Positions 16,532 to 25,280 of a stretch of 43,849 nucleotides of DNA are shown here, one piece after another. Positions within the stretch are counted from its first letter, which is position 1. Each line of letters opens with the position of its first letter. The DNA comes from a bacterium. Lineage in GTDB: Bacteria > Bacillota_I > Bacilli_A > RF39 > UBA660. The notes beneath the pieces are model-generated. The model saw only the letters and a program-made list of their open reading frames with translations. It had not been told where the DNA came from and ran no database searches. The stretch covers positions 1 to 43,849 of the forward strand of contig JAUNSN010000006.1 in the NCBI GenBank assembly GCA_030539175.1, given 5' to 3'. Both the position numbers and the translations under genes were made by a program.

Positions 16532-17728
16532 TTATTTATACCTATTTTTTCGACATATTATTGTTATTATACTAGCAATAACAATAATTATTAATATGAT
16601 AGCTAATATATAAATTATATTAGTATTACCTTTTTCTATTTTTAAGGCTGGTATTAAAGAACTAGTTGTATCATTGTCCTTAATTTTGACTTCTTTTTCT
16701 TCTTCTGGCACGAATAATTCTTCTGATTCAATTGATGTTACTTCAAGAAACCTCTCATTTTCACAATCTAGTAATTGTGATTCTTCTAACCAATTAACCT
16801 CATCAACTGTAAAAACTTCCTCAGTTAAATTGATATTATTATCTGCTTGATTAACATCAATAATACTTTCTTCATTGGTTGTTTTAACTTCTGGTAATAA
16901 ATATCGATAATAAGTCTTAAAATTTTCTTCATCTTTTATATAACCATCTAATTCTAAGTAATAATTATCATCATAATATTCTTTTACTTCTCGATAATGA
17001 AAGTAGAGAGTATTTCGTTGACGACACATTAAGGCACTTGGATATATTTGATAAAAACCATTATTAACAACTGGTTCCTTAGAATACAAGAAACTTGAAT
17101 ACTTAGGATTTTTAAGGGTTGTTTTTGATACTAAATGCAACTGGTTTGTTGGTATAATTGAAGTTGCAAATATAGTTGGAACAACTGATCCTCTAGCAAA
17201 AGATATAGTTACTGTCGTATTAGTAGTTGAGTTTACTATTAATGACAAATCTGGTAAGTAATAATAAGCGTGAAGCATAATTGTCATTTGTTTGTCCAAA
17301 TTACAGTTATAACATTCAACAGTTGAGTGGTCAACTTTAGTATTGTTGTTATATATTTCAATAGATGTAATATCTGATATCGAAGTATCTATTGTCAACA
17401 AAAGATATTTTATTGATTGAACTTGTTTGTAAGGATATACTACCGCTTCTTCTACTACGTAATTTTCATCAAGACTACAAGTATTTTGCCATGTTGAATA
17501 ATCAGTCAATCTAGTATTGGTATAATCTATTAGCGGGTAATCATATGCTATAGTAGTAATCGGATAGTAATCTCCTTCTTGAACAATCTTATAAAAGCGA
17601 TATCTATTTTCAAATTCAACTATTTTATTTTCATCCATGATTCCTGTTTCTTGCCACTGACTATAACTTAAAGCACTTACTTTAGTTGTTAAAAATAGTA
17701 AAAGTATTATCAATAGGGCTTTTTTCAT
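16532..17728 (-). CDS. Secreted, membrane-anchored protein of unknown function
   Basis: This 398-residue protein has a signal peptide (MKKALLIILLLFLTTKVSA, cleavage near residue 19), a long extracellular part and a C-terminal membrane helix at about 371-392 followed by CRKNRYK. The extracellular part starts with two related blocks, YSQWQETGIMDEN and YSTWQNTCSLDEN, each followed by a YxFYK/YPYKQV segment. A glutamate-rich stalk lies before the membrane helix. I recognise no family. It is 78 bases upstream of the STAS-sigma-spoVA genes on the same strand and might be a developmental surface protein, but this is positional inference only. A GGAGG site precedes the ATG. Confidence 0.7.
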   Translation of the reverse strand: MKKALLIILLLFLTTKVSALSYSQWQETGIMDENKIVEFENRYRFYKIVQEGDYYPITTIAYDYPLIDYTNTRLTDYSTWQNTCSLDENYVVEEAVVYPYKQVQSIKYLLLTIDTSISDITSIEIYNNNTKVDHSTVECYNCNLDKQMTIMLHAYYYLPDLSLIVNSTTNTTVTISFARGSVVPTIFATSIIPTNQLHLVSKTTLKNPKYSSFLYSKEPVVNNGFYQIYPSALMCRQRNTLYFHYREVKEYYDDNYYLELDGYIKDEENFKTYYRYLLPEVKTTNEESIIDVNQADNNINLTEEVFTVDEVNWLEESQLLDCENERFLEVTSIESEELFVPEEEKEVKIKDNDTTSSLIPALKIEKGNTNIIYILAIILIIIVIASIITIICRKNRYK

Positions 17729-18105
17729 TGTTTCACCTCCTACTTATAATACACAGTTTTTTTTTCGCATTTACTAAAAAAATTAAAAATTTTTTGTGAT
17801 TATGTAGTCAAATTGTGAAAATTAAACTTAATTGTTAACAAAATGATACTACATAGTTAACTTTATTTATAATAGTTCATTACAATATTTAATAAAAAAG
17901 ACATTTATATTAATAATATAAATGCTGAAATAATATAAAATTTAATTTTTTTACCAAATCTATAAATACACCAAATACTATGAAGATTAAGAATGTTTTA
18001 AAAAGCTCAACCAATAAAACTCAGATGGATTATTTCACTGATAATTTGCTAAAATAGTAAGTATAAATTAAATGGTCAACAATAATATTGATTTCTTTAT
18101 ATAAC
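17729..18105. other. Intergenic gap, AT-rich, no convincing gene
   Basis: This 377-base stretch holds the upstream region of the 398-residue gene, with TTGACT on the minus strand as a possible -35. It also contains the inverted pair TATGTAGT/ACTACATA (17801-17808, 17848-17855) and the hairpin at 17902-17924. A plus-strand frame of 25 codons at 17980-18057 (MKIKNVLKSSTNKTQMDYF) has no ribosome binding site. It may be a leftover fragment of a lost gene. Confidence 0.5.
17889..17924 (-). terminator. Probable terminator of the ABC exporter operon
   Basis: A 9-bp AT-rich stem (CATTTATAT / ATATAAATG) is followed on the minus strand by GTCTTTTTTATT. It lies about 180 bases after the permease stop. 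Confidence 0.45.
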
Positions 18106-18897
18106 TTATATTAATTCTTTGTTATTGTAATGTATAACAGTAGCAACTCCTAATCCAACTGATATTATTAAAGAAATAATAATCATTATTGGGTTAATAG
18201 TACCTGTTATTATAATATTTCGAATATCTGTTAAAGTAAATATAGAAAAATATTTTAAAACCTCAGTTTCATTGCTTAGTTCAGAAAGAATTTGTAAGAA
18301 ATAACTAATAAATACTAACCCTAAACTCAATACTAGGGTTTTATTTGTTTTATGGGAATATGTTGATAAATATAGGCATAAGTTAAATATAACTATAGAT
18401 GATAATAGAGGAGTAATACTTAAAATAAGATATAATTTCTTATCGAAATTACCGCTTAATGATAAACCAATATAATTAAATATTCCTAGTATTATTATCA
18501 TTAAAAATATATAAATAATACCAACTAACATCTTATTAATAACAATGCTACTTCTTTTAATCGGCAAACTACTAAGATATTCTACCGTTTTATCATTTTC
18601 TTCTTTTGATAAAATACTTGAACCAAGAATACCACTATATATACCAGTTATCAATAATATAAAAATAAAACCCTCAGTCTTTACCCAACCAAATGCACTA
18701 TCTATTGAAGAAATATCCATATTAAATGACTTTAACATTTCTTTTGGAAATAGTTGCATCATTTCATCTATTAATTTTATATTCTCGTTATTAATAATTG
18801 ATGGATATATTAAAAATACTATTAAAAATAAAATAATTAAAATAGATGTCCATATAATAAAACTTTTTAAATTAATTCTCATTTCTCTTTTAAACAT
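18106..18897 (-). CDS. ABC-2 type transporter permease
   Basis: The start is set at ATG 18897 (MFKREMRINLKSF), with GAGGAGGG upstream. The 263-residue protein has six hydrophobic segments: one near the N-terminus, a large outer loop with LIDEMMQLFPKEMLKSFN, and five more from about residue 70. The segment SKEENDKTVEYLSSLPIKRSSIVINKM is typical of ABC-2 permeases. It overlaps the ATPase gene by eight bases and surely forms an exporter with it. The substrate is not evident. Confidence 0.88.
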   Translation of the reverse strand: MFKREMRINLKSFIIWTSILIILFLIVFLIYPSIINNENIKLIDEMMQLFPKEMLKSFNMDISSIDSAFGWVKTEGFIFILLITGIYSGILGSSILSKEENDKTVEYLSSLPIKRSSIVINKMLVGIIYIFLMIIILGIFNYIGLSLSGNFDKKLYLILSITPLLSSIVIFNLCLYLSTYSHKTNKTLVLSLGLVFISYFLQILSELSNETEVLKYFSIFTLTDIRNIIITGTINPIMIIISLIISVGLGVATVIHYNNKELI

Positions 18898-19780
18898 TAT
18901 CGTCCCTCCTCGCATAATGTAAAAACATATCTTCTAAATTCATATCTTCTATTAGTATTTTATCTATTTTATAAGTTGTTAACTTTTCCAACAAATCTTG
19001 ATGCGATAAATTATTTTTAAACTTAACTGTGGTTTCATTTTTATAAATAACTTCTACTTTTAATTCTTTGATAATTCTTTCTATTTCTACACTAGTAATC
19101 GTAACAATTCCTAAGTTTTGTTTCGTTAAGTCTTCTACCGTTTCTACTTTTATTAAACGTCCGTCTTTAATAATCCCTACTCTATCACATATTTTAGAAA
19201 CTTCATTTAAAATATGTGTTGAATAAAGAATTGTTGTCCCTTTTTGTTTTTCTTCTTTTATCAGTTCATAAAAAACGTTTTGCATAATAGGATCTAGTCC
19301 GCTTGTTGGTTCATCTAATATTAATATTTGGGGCTGATGCATGAATGCCAGAACAATACCTAGCTTTTTTAAGTTACCGAGGGATAGATCTTCTATTTTC
19401 TTAGTTTCATCTAATTTTAATAATTTAACTAATTTTCTTCTTCGAGTGTTAGTGCTTTTCTTAAAAAAACTAGCATGATAGTTAAGCATTTGTTTTACAG
19501 TTAAATCACAATATAAACAAATTTCGCTTGGGAGATAACCAATACTTTCTTTTATTGATATATCAGTTTTAACAAACTCTTTATTGTTAATCAATACTTG
19601 TCCACTAGTTTTGTTTAATAAATGCATGATAGTACGTATTGTTGTCGATTTCCCAGCACCATTTTCTCCAATTAAACCAAATATTTCACCTTGTGATAAT
19701 CGGAGAGAAATATTCTCTATTCCCCTTGTCTTGCCATAATATTTAGTTAATTCTTTTAACTCAATAATAGTTTTTTTCAT
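18890..19780 (-). CDS. ABC transporter ATP-binding protein
   Basis: This 296-residue ATPase has the Walker A motif GENGAGKST near residue 39, a Q-loop near SIGYLPSEI, the signature LSLGNLKKLG, Walker B ILILDEPTSGLD and the H-loop STHILNE. The C-terminal 70 residues form an extra domain as in other ABC-2 exporter ATPases (CcmA/YxlF type). The glycines of the signature are slightly altered (LSLGN instead of LSGGQ), as is common in this subfamily. It is translated just ahead of its permease. Confidence 0.92.
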   Translation of the reverse strand: MKKTIIELKELTKYYGKTRGIENISLRLSQGEIFGLIGENGAGKSTTIRTIMHLLNKTSGQVLINNKEFVKTDISIKESIGYLPSEICLYCDLTVKQMLNYHASFFKKSTNTRRRKLVKLLKLDETKKIEDLSLGNLKKLGIVLAFMHQPQILILDEPTSGLDPIMQNVFYELIKEEKQKGTTILYSTHILNEVSKICDRVGIIKDGRLIKVETVEDLTKQNLGIVTITSVEIERIIKELKVEVIYKNETTVKFKNNLSHQDLLEKLTTYKIDKILIEDMNLEDMFLHYARRDDNV

Positions 19781-19910
19781 TTTTAAATAACATTCCTCTC
19801 TTTAAAACACTTTCTTGTATGTGATAAATAATTTATATTAGCAAATTTTGCTTGTTTACATAAATTTTTAGTTTTTATAATATTACTAGTATTTACTTTT
19901 CTTTTTAATC

Positions 19911-19938
19911 CCCTTTATGAATATAGCAGTGTTTATAC
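19911..19938. other. Possible MobV-type origin of transfer (oriT) remnant
   Basis: CTTTATGAATATA (19913-19925) followed by AGTGTTTATAC (19928-19938) resembles the oriT recognised by MobV relaxases as remembered for plasmid pMV158, which contains CTTTATGAATATA and AGTGTGTTATAC. The resemblance is from memory and not an alignment search. The site lies at the left end of the decayed element, which also holds a relaxase-tail fragment. Confidence 0.45.
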
Positions 19939-19989
19939 CCTCTTCGTTACATCGGGGTCGCACTCTTACCTTAATTTAATGGTTTGTTC

Positions 19990-20609
<620 letters not shown>

Positions 20610-20633
20610 GTTACTCTATTGGACAATAAAGAC

Positions 20634-21005
20634 TTATTTAGATCTTCCTTTAGATTCTGATTCAGTTCTTATAATTTCTCCAAATTCATTTATTGAATAT
20701 CCTTCTGTTACTTCTACATCTTCATAAATGACTGGTTTTGGTTCAAATATATCGGGGTGCACTTCACTTTCACTCTTATATATGTCTGGCTTTGGTTCAA
20801 ATATATTGGGGTGTATTTCACTTTCGCTCTTATATATATCCAGTGTTTTTACTAAAATATCTGGTTCACTCATACCAAACCCTTTAGAAATGCCTGATTG
20901 AGAAACAAATTTATCATCACTTTTCAACATTTCATCACCAAGCATAGGTTTAATAATGTTATCTCCACCCTTTATTATTTTCTCTAAATCTTCATTTTTT
21001 TCCAT
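20634..21005 (-). CDS. Acidic protein with 18-residue tandem repeats, unknown function
   Basis: This 123-residue hydrophilic protein has no membrane segment. Its middle holds two nearly identical 18-residue units (DIYKSESEIHPNIFEPKP and DIYKSESEVHPDIFEPKP) plus a partial third beginning VIY. The C-terminal part has INEFGEIIRTESESKGRSK, a short pattern often seen at the ends of small proteins on mobilizable elements. An AGGAGG site lies 11 bases upstream of the ATG. It belongs to the decayed element between the relaxase fragment and the recombinase fragment. Function unknown. Confidence 0.55.
   Translation of the reverse strand: MEKNEDLEKIIKGGDNIIKPMLGDEMLKSDDKFVSQSGISKGFGMSEPDILVKTLDIYKSESEIHPNIFEPKPDIYKSESEVHPDIFEPKPVIYEDVEVTEGYSINEFGEIIRTESESKGRSK
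20732..20839. repeat. 54-bp tandem repeat, two units, inside the gene
   Basis: Units at 20732-20785 and 20786-20839 are in frame, which keeps the protein open while copy number changes. They encode the 18-residue repeat of the 123-residue protein. Confidence 0.85.
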
Positions 21006-21094
21006 AAAACAAATTTCCTCCTTAACTACTTAGTAGTATATCACATTTCCTTGTTTTGGTCTATTTTCTGCTAGTGAATTACATATTTTACATT

Positions 21095-21544
21095 TTATAT
21101 TTCATAATCATCATAGTTGTTTTCTTTTGTATAAAGTTTATCTATATCTGCATACTCAAATAATTCTTCTTCTTTTGTTGTATTTATTGCTATATCATAA
21201 ACATCATCTTTCTCAAAATCTTCGTTGTCATAATAGTCTTTTATTTCGTTTGTTGTAATTTCTTTTACTTTCTCATTATCAATTTGTAGTAAATGCCTAA
21301 AAAAGTTCTTTATTGCCTTTAAAATAGTATTTATGTATGAAATTAAAGTTTCTTTTTCATCTTCTAGTTTCTTATTCTTGTTTTTCAAATACTTAACTTC
21401 TTTTTGAATATTGATATTTTCTTTTTCTAAATATTTGTATGATTTAGCATATTCATCACTTTCCTTTCTTAAATAACAAAAAACTAACATTTCTGTTAGT
21501 AATTTATTACTCTCGAAACTTTTAAAAGTTCGAGTATCAATCAA
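21095..21544 (-). pseudogene. Relaxase C-terminal fragment (MobV-like), coiled coil
   Basis: The frame of 149 residues begins at TTG 21544 without a good ribosome binding site. It contains a coiled coil (YLEKENINIQKEVKYLKNKNKKLEDEKE), then ILKAIKNFFRHLLQI and an acidic tail with IKDYYDNEDFEKDDVYDIA. This is the style of the C-terminal third of MobV/Pre relaxases from clostridial and bacillary mobilizable elements; I rely on recall, not a search. The N-terminal relaxase domain with its HxxR/tyrosine motifs is absent. It is therefore probably a remnant rather than a functional gene. Confidence 0.5.
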
Positions 21545-21676
21545 TCTGGTGCGTCAGTTAAGGACGTTTGGAAATATCTTTTAAGGTTAATTTCTATAAA
21601 CATTATACTACATAATCATAATTATTGCTTATTAAATTTCATAAAAATTAAATTGTTATTTATAAACTATCATAAA

Positions 21677-22561
21677 TCATTTTGTTTCAATTAAGTTTTT
21701 ACCATTAATTTTGTTTTGTAACAATTCTAAATCTTTTATATTTTTATTATTTTTTAATGCTTCCATTTGCATTTGAGCATTTTTATTTAATTTAATTAAT
21801 CTTTCTCTTTGACTAATACCATCAGATATTAAGGTAGCATTTATTATTTCTAAATTGCTTAATATAACTAAGTGTAGTAAGTCTGTATAATCCCTTATAT
21901 TACTTGTTTTTGCTAAACTTGGATTACTATTTCTCCATTCTTTTGCTGTCATACCGAAAAGTGCTACATTTAATACATCTGCTTCTTCTGAATAAACAAA
22001 TCTTTTTTGTTCTTCAGTTAGTGTAGGAACAATAAAATTTTTAATTGCATCTGTATGAACTACATAATTTACTTTTGATAGGATTCTATTAGCATTCCAT
22101 TCTATTTTATATTGATAGTTTTCGTTTCTTTTTAATCTTTCAAATTCTTTAATTAAATATAGTTTAAACTCGGGACTTATCCAACTTGCAAATTCAAAAG
22201 CAATATCACTTCTTGCAAAAGTTCCACCACCATACTTTCCTGATTTAGAAATTACTCCAATAGCATTTGTTTCTCTAATCCATTTTTGCGGAGACATCGT
22301 AAAAGCATGTCTTCCAGCTTCATTTTTAAACTGGTCGAATTCGACTAGTTTAAAGTTTTCATTATTTAGTTCTTCCCAAACACCTAAAAACAATAGTGTT
22401 TCTTTATTACGCATCCAATTTTTTACAACATCAGCGGGGCTTTCATTATTTTGTGTTTTTGCTAAATCAGTTAACGAAATATATTCATAGCCATCTATTC
22501 TCAATACATTTATTGTGTTTCCTTTAACATCTACTTCTGTCTGTATTAAATTATTTTTCAC
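21677..22561 (-). CDS. KilA-N domain protein
   Basis: The start is GTG 22561 with AAAGGA upstream. The 294-residue protein has an N-terminal KilA-N DNA-binding domain (GYEYISLTDLAK, VVKNWMRNKETLLFLGVWE, GGGTFARSDIAFEFASWISPEFKLYL), typical of phage and mobile-element regulators. The C-terminal half (TEEQKRFVYSEEADVLNVALFGMTAKEWR) resembles the extension seen in KilA-N proteins of Bacillota. It is the only gene of the element that appears complete. Its 5' end and promoter are duplicated at 19990-20215, where the copy carries a stop codon. Confidence 0.85.
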   Translation of the reverse strand: MKNNLIQTEVDVKGNTINVLRIDGYEYISLTDLAKTQNNESPADVVKNWMRNKETLLFLGVWEELNNENFKLVEFDQFKNEAGRHAFTMSPQKWIRETNAIGVISKSGKYGGGTFARSDIAFEFASWISPEFKLYLIKEFERLKRNENYQYKIEWNANRILSKVNYVVHTDAIKNFIVPTLTEEQKRFVYSEEADVLNVALFGMTAKEWRNSNPSLAKTSNIRDYTDLLHLVILSNLEIINATLISDGISQRERLIKLNKNAQMQMEALKNNKNIKDLELLQNKINGKNLIETK

Positions 22562-22677
22562 ATTATCAATCCTTTCTAAAGTTTTCTTTATAAATATTCT
22601 AACACATAATTAGTGCATTTTATTATTTATAACTCAAAATTTTCATTTTTTATATTTTTCTATTTTTATTTCTTTTT
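22452..22677. repeat. Direct repeat, right copy (226 bp)
   Basis: Partner of 19990-20215. It includes the first 37 codons of the intact KilA-N gene and about 115 bases upstream. Beyond 22677 the sequence differs from the left copy and leads to a tRNA terminator. Confidence 0.92.
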
Positions 22678-22729
22678 TTAATTATCTTAATCATAAAAAC
22701 TATTCTTTCTATGATTGATCATTTATATC

Positions 22730-22760
22730 AAAAAAAGAACCAATCATTTTTGATTGATTC
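22730..22760 (-). terminator. Terminator of the tRNA-uppP-tRNA transcript
   Basis: A 10-bp stem with one G-T pair (GAACCAATCA 22737-22746 / TGATTGATTC 22751-22760) is followed on the minus strand by T7. Confidence 0.8.
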
Positions 22761-22799
22761 ATATATCAAAAGTTCGAATGGTTCGAACAGAAAGTCTAC

Positions 22800-22873
22800 T
22801 GGTGCCACTTGGCAGGATTGAACTGCCCTCTGATGCTTACCATGCATCTGTTTTACCACTAAACTAAAGTGGC
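22800..22873 (-). tRNA. tRNA-Thr (anticodon GGT)
   Basis: A 74-base cloverleaf with acceptor GCCACTT/AAGTGGC, D arm GTTT...AAAC, anticodon stem GATGC/GCATC with loop ATGGTAA, T arm GGCAG/CTGCC and an encoded CCA. GGT reads ACC and ACU. It begins eight bases after the uppP stop. Confidence 0.93.
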
Positions 22874-22881
22874 GATAAAAC

Positions 22882-23706
22882 TTAAAAAATAAGTTTAATT
22901 ATCACTAATAATGCTATTATAACACGATAATAAGCAAATATTGCAAAATCATGATTTTTAATGTATTTAATTAAAAATTTAATACTTATTATTCCAATTA
23001 ATGAAGATGTTATTATTCCCATTATTACTTCAGTATTAATTGCTAAATTGGGTAAATTTAATATAGTTGCGCCAAAAATAATCGGGGTAGATAGAAGAAA
23101 GGTAAACTTAGTGATTGCCTCCCTAGATATACCTAGTAATCTACCAGTTAAAATAGTTGTACCTGAACGAGAAAATCCTGGTATAATTGCTAATGCTTGG
23201 GAGCACCCAACAATAAAGGTTTGTTTTAATGTTAATTTTTCAAATGATGTTTCTTTATATTTATAGTGCTTACTAGCCCATTTATCACCAACATATATTA
23301 ATAAGCCTACTATGGCAAGTATTAAGGCAATAATTAGCATTTCTTGACGAAAAAAATTTTCAACTGTATCTTCTAATAATTTACCTATTAGTGCCCCAGG
23401 TATAGTTGCTAAAACTATATACCAAAACATTTTATTCTCAAAGGAATTCTTTTTGTGAACTATCTTTTTGTATGCTCCTTTAAATAGACTTAACCATTCT
23501 TTATAATAAATAATAATAACTGATATTAACGTTCCAAAATGAAGTGCAACATCAAATGCCATTTTTGCTTCATTAGTCATATTGAGAGAAAAATCAAACA
23601 AATAAGGAATAATAATTAAGTGAGCTGAAGAAGATATTGGCAAGAATTCCCCTATTCCTTGAATTACACCTAATATAATACTTTGTAACAAACTCATACT
23701 GGTCAC
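22882..23706 (-). CDS. uppP: Undecaprenyl-diphosphatase UppP (BacA family)
   Basis: This 274-residue integral membrane enzyme dephosphorylates undecaprenyl diphosphate to recycle the lipid carrier for cell wall synthesis. Family motifs are GEFLPISSSAHLIIIPYL near residue 20 and PGFSRSGTTI near 176, which form the catalytic site, plus several hydrophobic helices. Length is normal. A GAGGTG site lies before the ATG. It is packed between tRNA-Arg(CCG), which ends 12 bases before the start, and tRNA-Thr, which begins eight bases after the stop. It is thus very likely co-transcribed with both tRNAs. Confidence 0.95.
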   Translation of the reverse strand: MTSMSLLQSIILGVIQGIGEFLPISSSAHLIIIPYLFDFSLNMTNEAKMAFDVALHFGTLISVIIIYYKEWLSLFKGAYKKIVHKKNSFENKMFWYIVLATIPGALIGKLLEDTVENFFRQEMLIIALILAIVGLLIYVGDKWASKHYKYKETSFEKLTLKQTFIVGCSQALAIIPGFSRSGTTILTGRLLGISREAITKFTFLLSTPIIFGATILNLPNLAINTEVIMGIITSSLIGIISIKFLIKYIKNHDFAIFAYYRVIIALLVIIKLIF

Positions 23707-23717
23707 CTCTTTTATTT

Positions 23718-23794
23718 TGGTGTCCTCGATAGGATTTGAACCTACTACCTAGAGCTTCGGAAACTCTTGCTCTATCCAATTGAGCTACGAGGAC
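23718..23794 (-). tRNA. tRNA-Arg (anticodon CCG)
   Basis: A 77-base cloverleaf with acceptor GTCCTCG/CGAGGAC, D arm GCTC...GAGC, anticodon stem AGAGT/GCTCT with loop TTCCGAA and an encoded CCA. CCG reads the rare codon CGG. Confidence 0.94.
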
Positions 23795-23804
23795 ATCCTT
23801 GTTA

Positions 23805-23833
23805 ATTGTACTAAATTTCTGTTTAAATGTCTA
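23805..23833 (-). promoter_or_regulatory. Promoter of tRNA-Arg(CCG)-uppP-tRNA-Thr
   Basis: On the minus strand, TAGACA (23828-23833) and TACAAT (23805-23810) are 17 bases apart. The tRNA starts ten bases after the -10 box. Confidence 0.65.
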
Positions 23834-24011
23834 TTGTTTTTTGGTACTATTTATAAATTTTAGAAAAAAGCAATTATTTTTAGAATTTTTTCTCTTCTGT
23901 TAATATCTAAAACTAAATTAACAAAATTAATGTTATTTATTATTGCTAAATTGAGTAAATTTAATTATCAACTAAAATTAGATTGATATTAACACATATT
24001 ATTAATCACAT

Positions 24012-24036
24012 AAAAAAAGACTTTTAACAAGTCTTT
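24012..24036 (-). terminator. Terminator of tRNA-Arg(CCT)
   Basis: An 8-bp stem AAAGACTT / AAGTCTTT followed by T on the minus strand, ten bases after the tRNA end. Confidence 0.8.
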
Positions 24037-24046
24037 CATCTTCTTC

Positions 24047-24123
<77 letters not shown>

Positions 24124-24131
24124 ATATAAAT

Positions 24132-24154
24132 AAAAGGTTAATAGATAACCTTTT
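24132..24154 (-). terminator. Hairpin between the HD gene and tRNA-Arg(CCT)
   Basis: A perfect 9-bp stem AAAAGGTTA / TAACCTTTT with a five-base loop covers the stop codon of the HD gene. It is followed by ATTTATAT on the minus strand, so termination may be partial. Confidence 0.5.
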
Positions 24155-24671
24155 ATTTAAATATTACTTGGCATAAGAATAAGGCTGTAATTATTGTTGC
24201 ATTTTTAAATTTCAATGAGAAATTATTACTGTAACTAGCTGTAAATTCACCAAGAGAAATAGCTTTGTCTACTAAACTTACTATCCATCCTTCCGCATAT
24301 TTTGGCGGTTGTGGTGATGCTAATGGAAACATATGAGTTTTTATAATATCACACTCTAAATCTGATAAGATAAAGCAACTATCGGCATTCTTTACTGCTT
24401 CTTTGGAATGAGTAAAGACACTTTTGAGCTTTTCCTTGCCTGTTTCATTATTAAGTAGAAAAAAGTCATGTAACAATCCAGCACGAGCTGTTTTACGATA
24501 GTCAAGCCCTAGCAACCTAGATAACTTATACGAATAATATGAAACCCGCACACTGTGATTTAATCTTGATATGCCGTGGTGATCAAATTCCTCTATTTTC
24601 CTAAATTTTTTATTATTTAATATATTCCCTACTATGCATATATATTTTTTATCGTTATACGCACTATTCAT
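24153..24671 (-). CDS. HD-domain phosphohydrolase
   Basis: This 172-residue protein has the HD metal-binding set: HSVRVSYYSYKL near residue 39, GLLHDFFL near 65 (the HD pair), FTHSKEAV near 86, and an aspartate in SLVDKAIS near 132. This order is usual for small HD hydrolases acting on nucleotides or similar phosphates. The PQPPKYAEGWIVSLVDKA segment is typical of a group found in gut Bacillota, whose substrate is unknown. A GAGGTG site precedes the ATG. Confidence 0.8.
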   Translation of the reverse strand: MNSAYNDKKYICIVGNILNNKKFRKIEEFDHHGISRLNHSVRVSYYSYKLSRLLGLDYRKTARAGLLHDFFLLNNETGKEKLKSVFTHSKEAVKNADSCFILSDLECDIIKTHMFPLASPQPPKYAEGWIVSLVDKAISLGEFTASYSNNFSLKFKNATIITALFLCQVIFK

Positions 24672-24755
24672 TTTAACACCTCTATTTTAAACACTAATAT
24701 ATTATATCACGTTATTACAAAAAATAGAATAACTAAAGTTTAATTTTTTGCATTT

Positions 24756-25178
24756 TTATTTATTTTCCATCATGTTTAATAAATTAATTTTAAATATATC
24801 TTTAGCTGCATGACTTTTTGATACCATTACTCCTTTATAGGTATCAAGTTCTTTTTGATGTCCTTCATTTAGTATTCCTTCTGGTGTAATTGTATTTAAC
24901 ATAACTATTTTTTGATTTACATAAACTGAGTAATGGAGCATAATGTCTCCGTGAACTTTTGAAAACATAATGTCAGTAGGTAATTTGAGTTCGTAAGCAA
25001 TAATATTATCTTTTTTATTTGTTGATACTTTAACCCCTTTAAAATTACCTTCTCTAAATGCTGGATAATATTCAAACATTAATTTTTTATATGCAAGCAT
25101 ATTGTATTTTTTTACTGCACGTTCTAATTTTCGAAAGTTGTTTTCATTTAAATACTCAATTACAAAAGCATTTTTCAT
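24756..25178 (-). CDS. Conserved-looking protein of unknown function
   Basis: This 140-residue soluble protein has no recognised motif and no signal peptide. It begins MKNAFVIEYLNENNFRKLER and ends in a lysine-rich helix (SHAAKDIFKINLLNMMENK). The central part predicts beta strands (KIVMLNTITPEG). A strong GGGGGG-type site precedes the ATG, arguing for a real gene. It lies between the HD gene and the beta-lactamase-like gene, separated from both by gaps. Confidence 0.6.
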   Translation of the reverse strand: MKNAFVIEYLNENNFRKLERAVKKYNMLAYKKLMFEYYPAFREGNFKGVKVSTNKKDNIIAYELKLPTDIMFSKVHGDIMLHYSVYVNQKIVMLNTITPEGILNEGHQKELDTYKGVMVSKSHAAKDIFKINLLNMMENK

Positions 25179-25280
25179 ATTTCATTCCCCCCTCGTATCT
25201 CAATCGAATACTGCATAATTATATCATAAATTTAAGTTTTTGTCAAATTGCTTATGGCTATTATAAGCTGTGTTATCTAT

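Noticed and set aside
22760-22873. tRNA-Thr 3' end as the attachment site of the element
   Set aside because: No copy of the tRNA 3' sequence was found at the left edge near 19900-19990, and the truncated integrase is of the serine type, which rarely uses tRNA ends. The GTTCGAA pair near 22772-22787 is short and unpaired elsewhere.
23594-23779. Minus-strand frame containing SRFKSYRGHQ
   Set aside because: This peptide is the well-known translation of a tRNA-Arg gene (23718-23794) running into uppP in the wrong frame.
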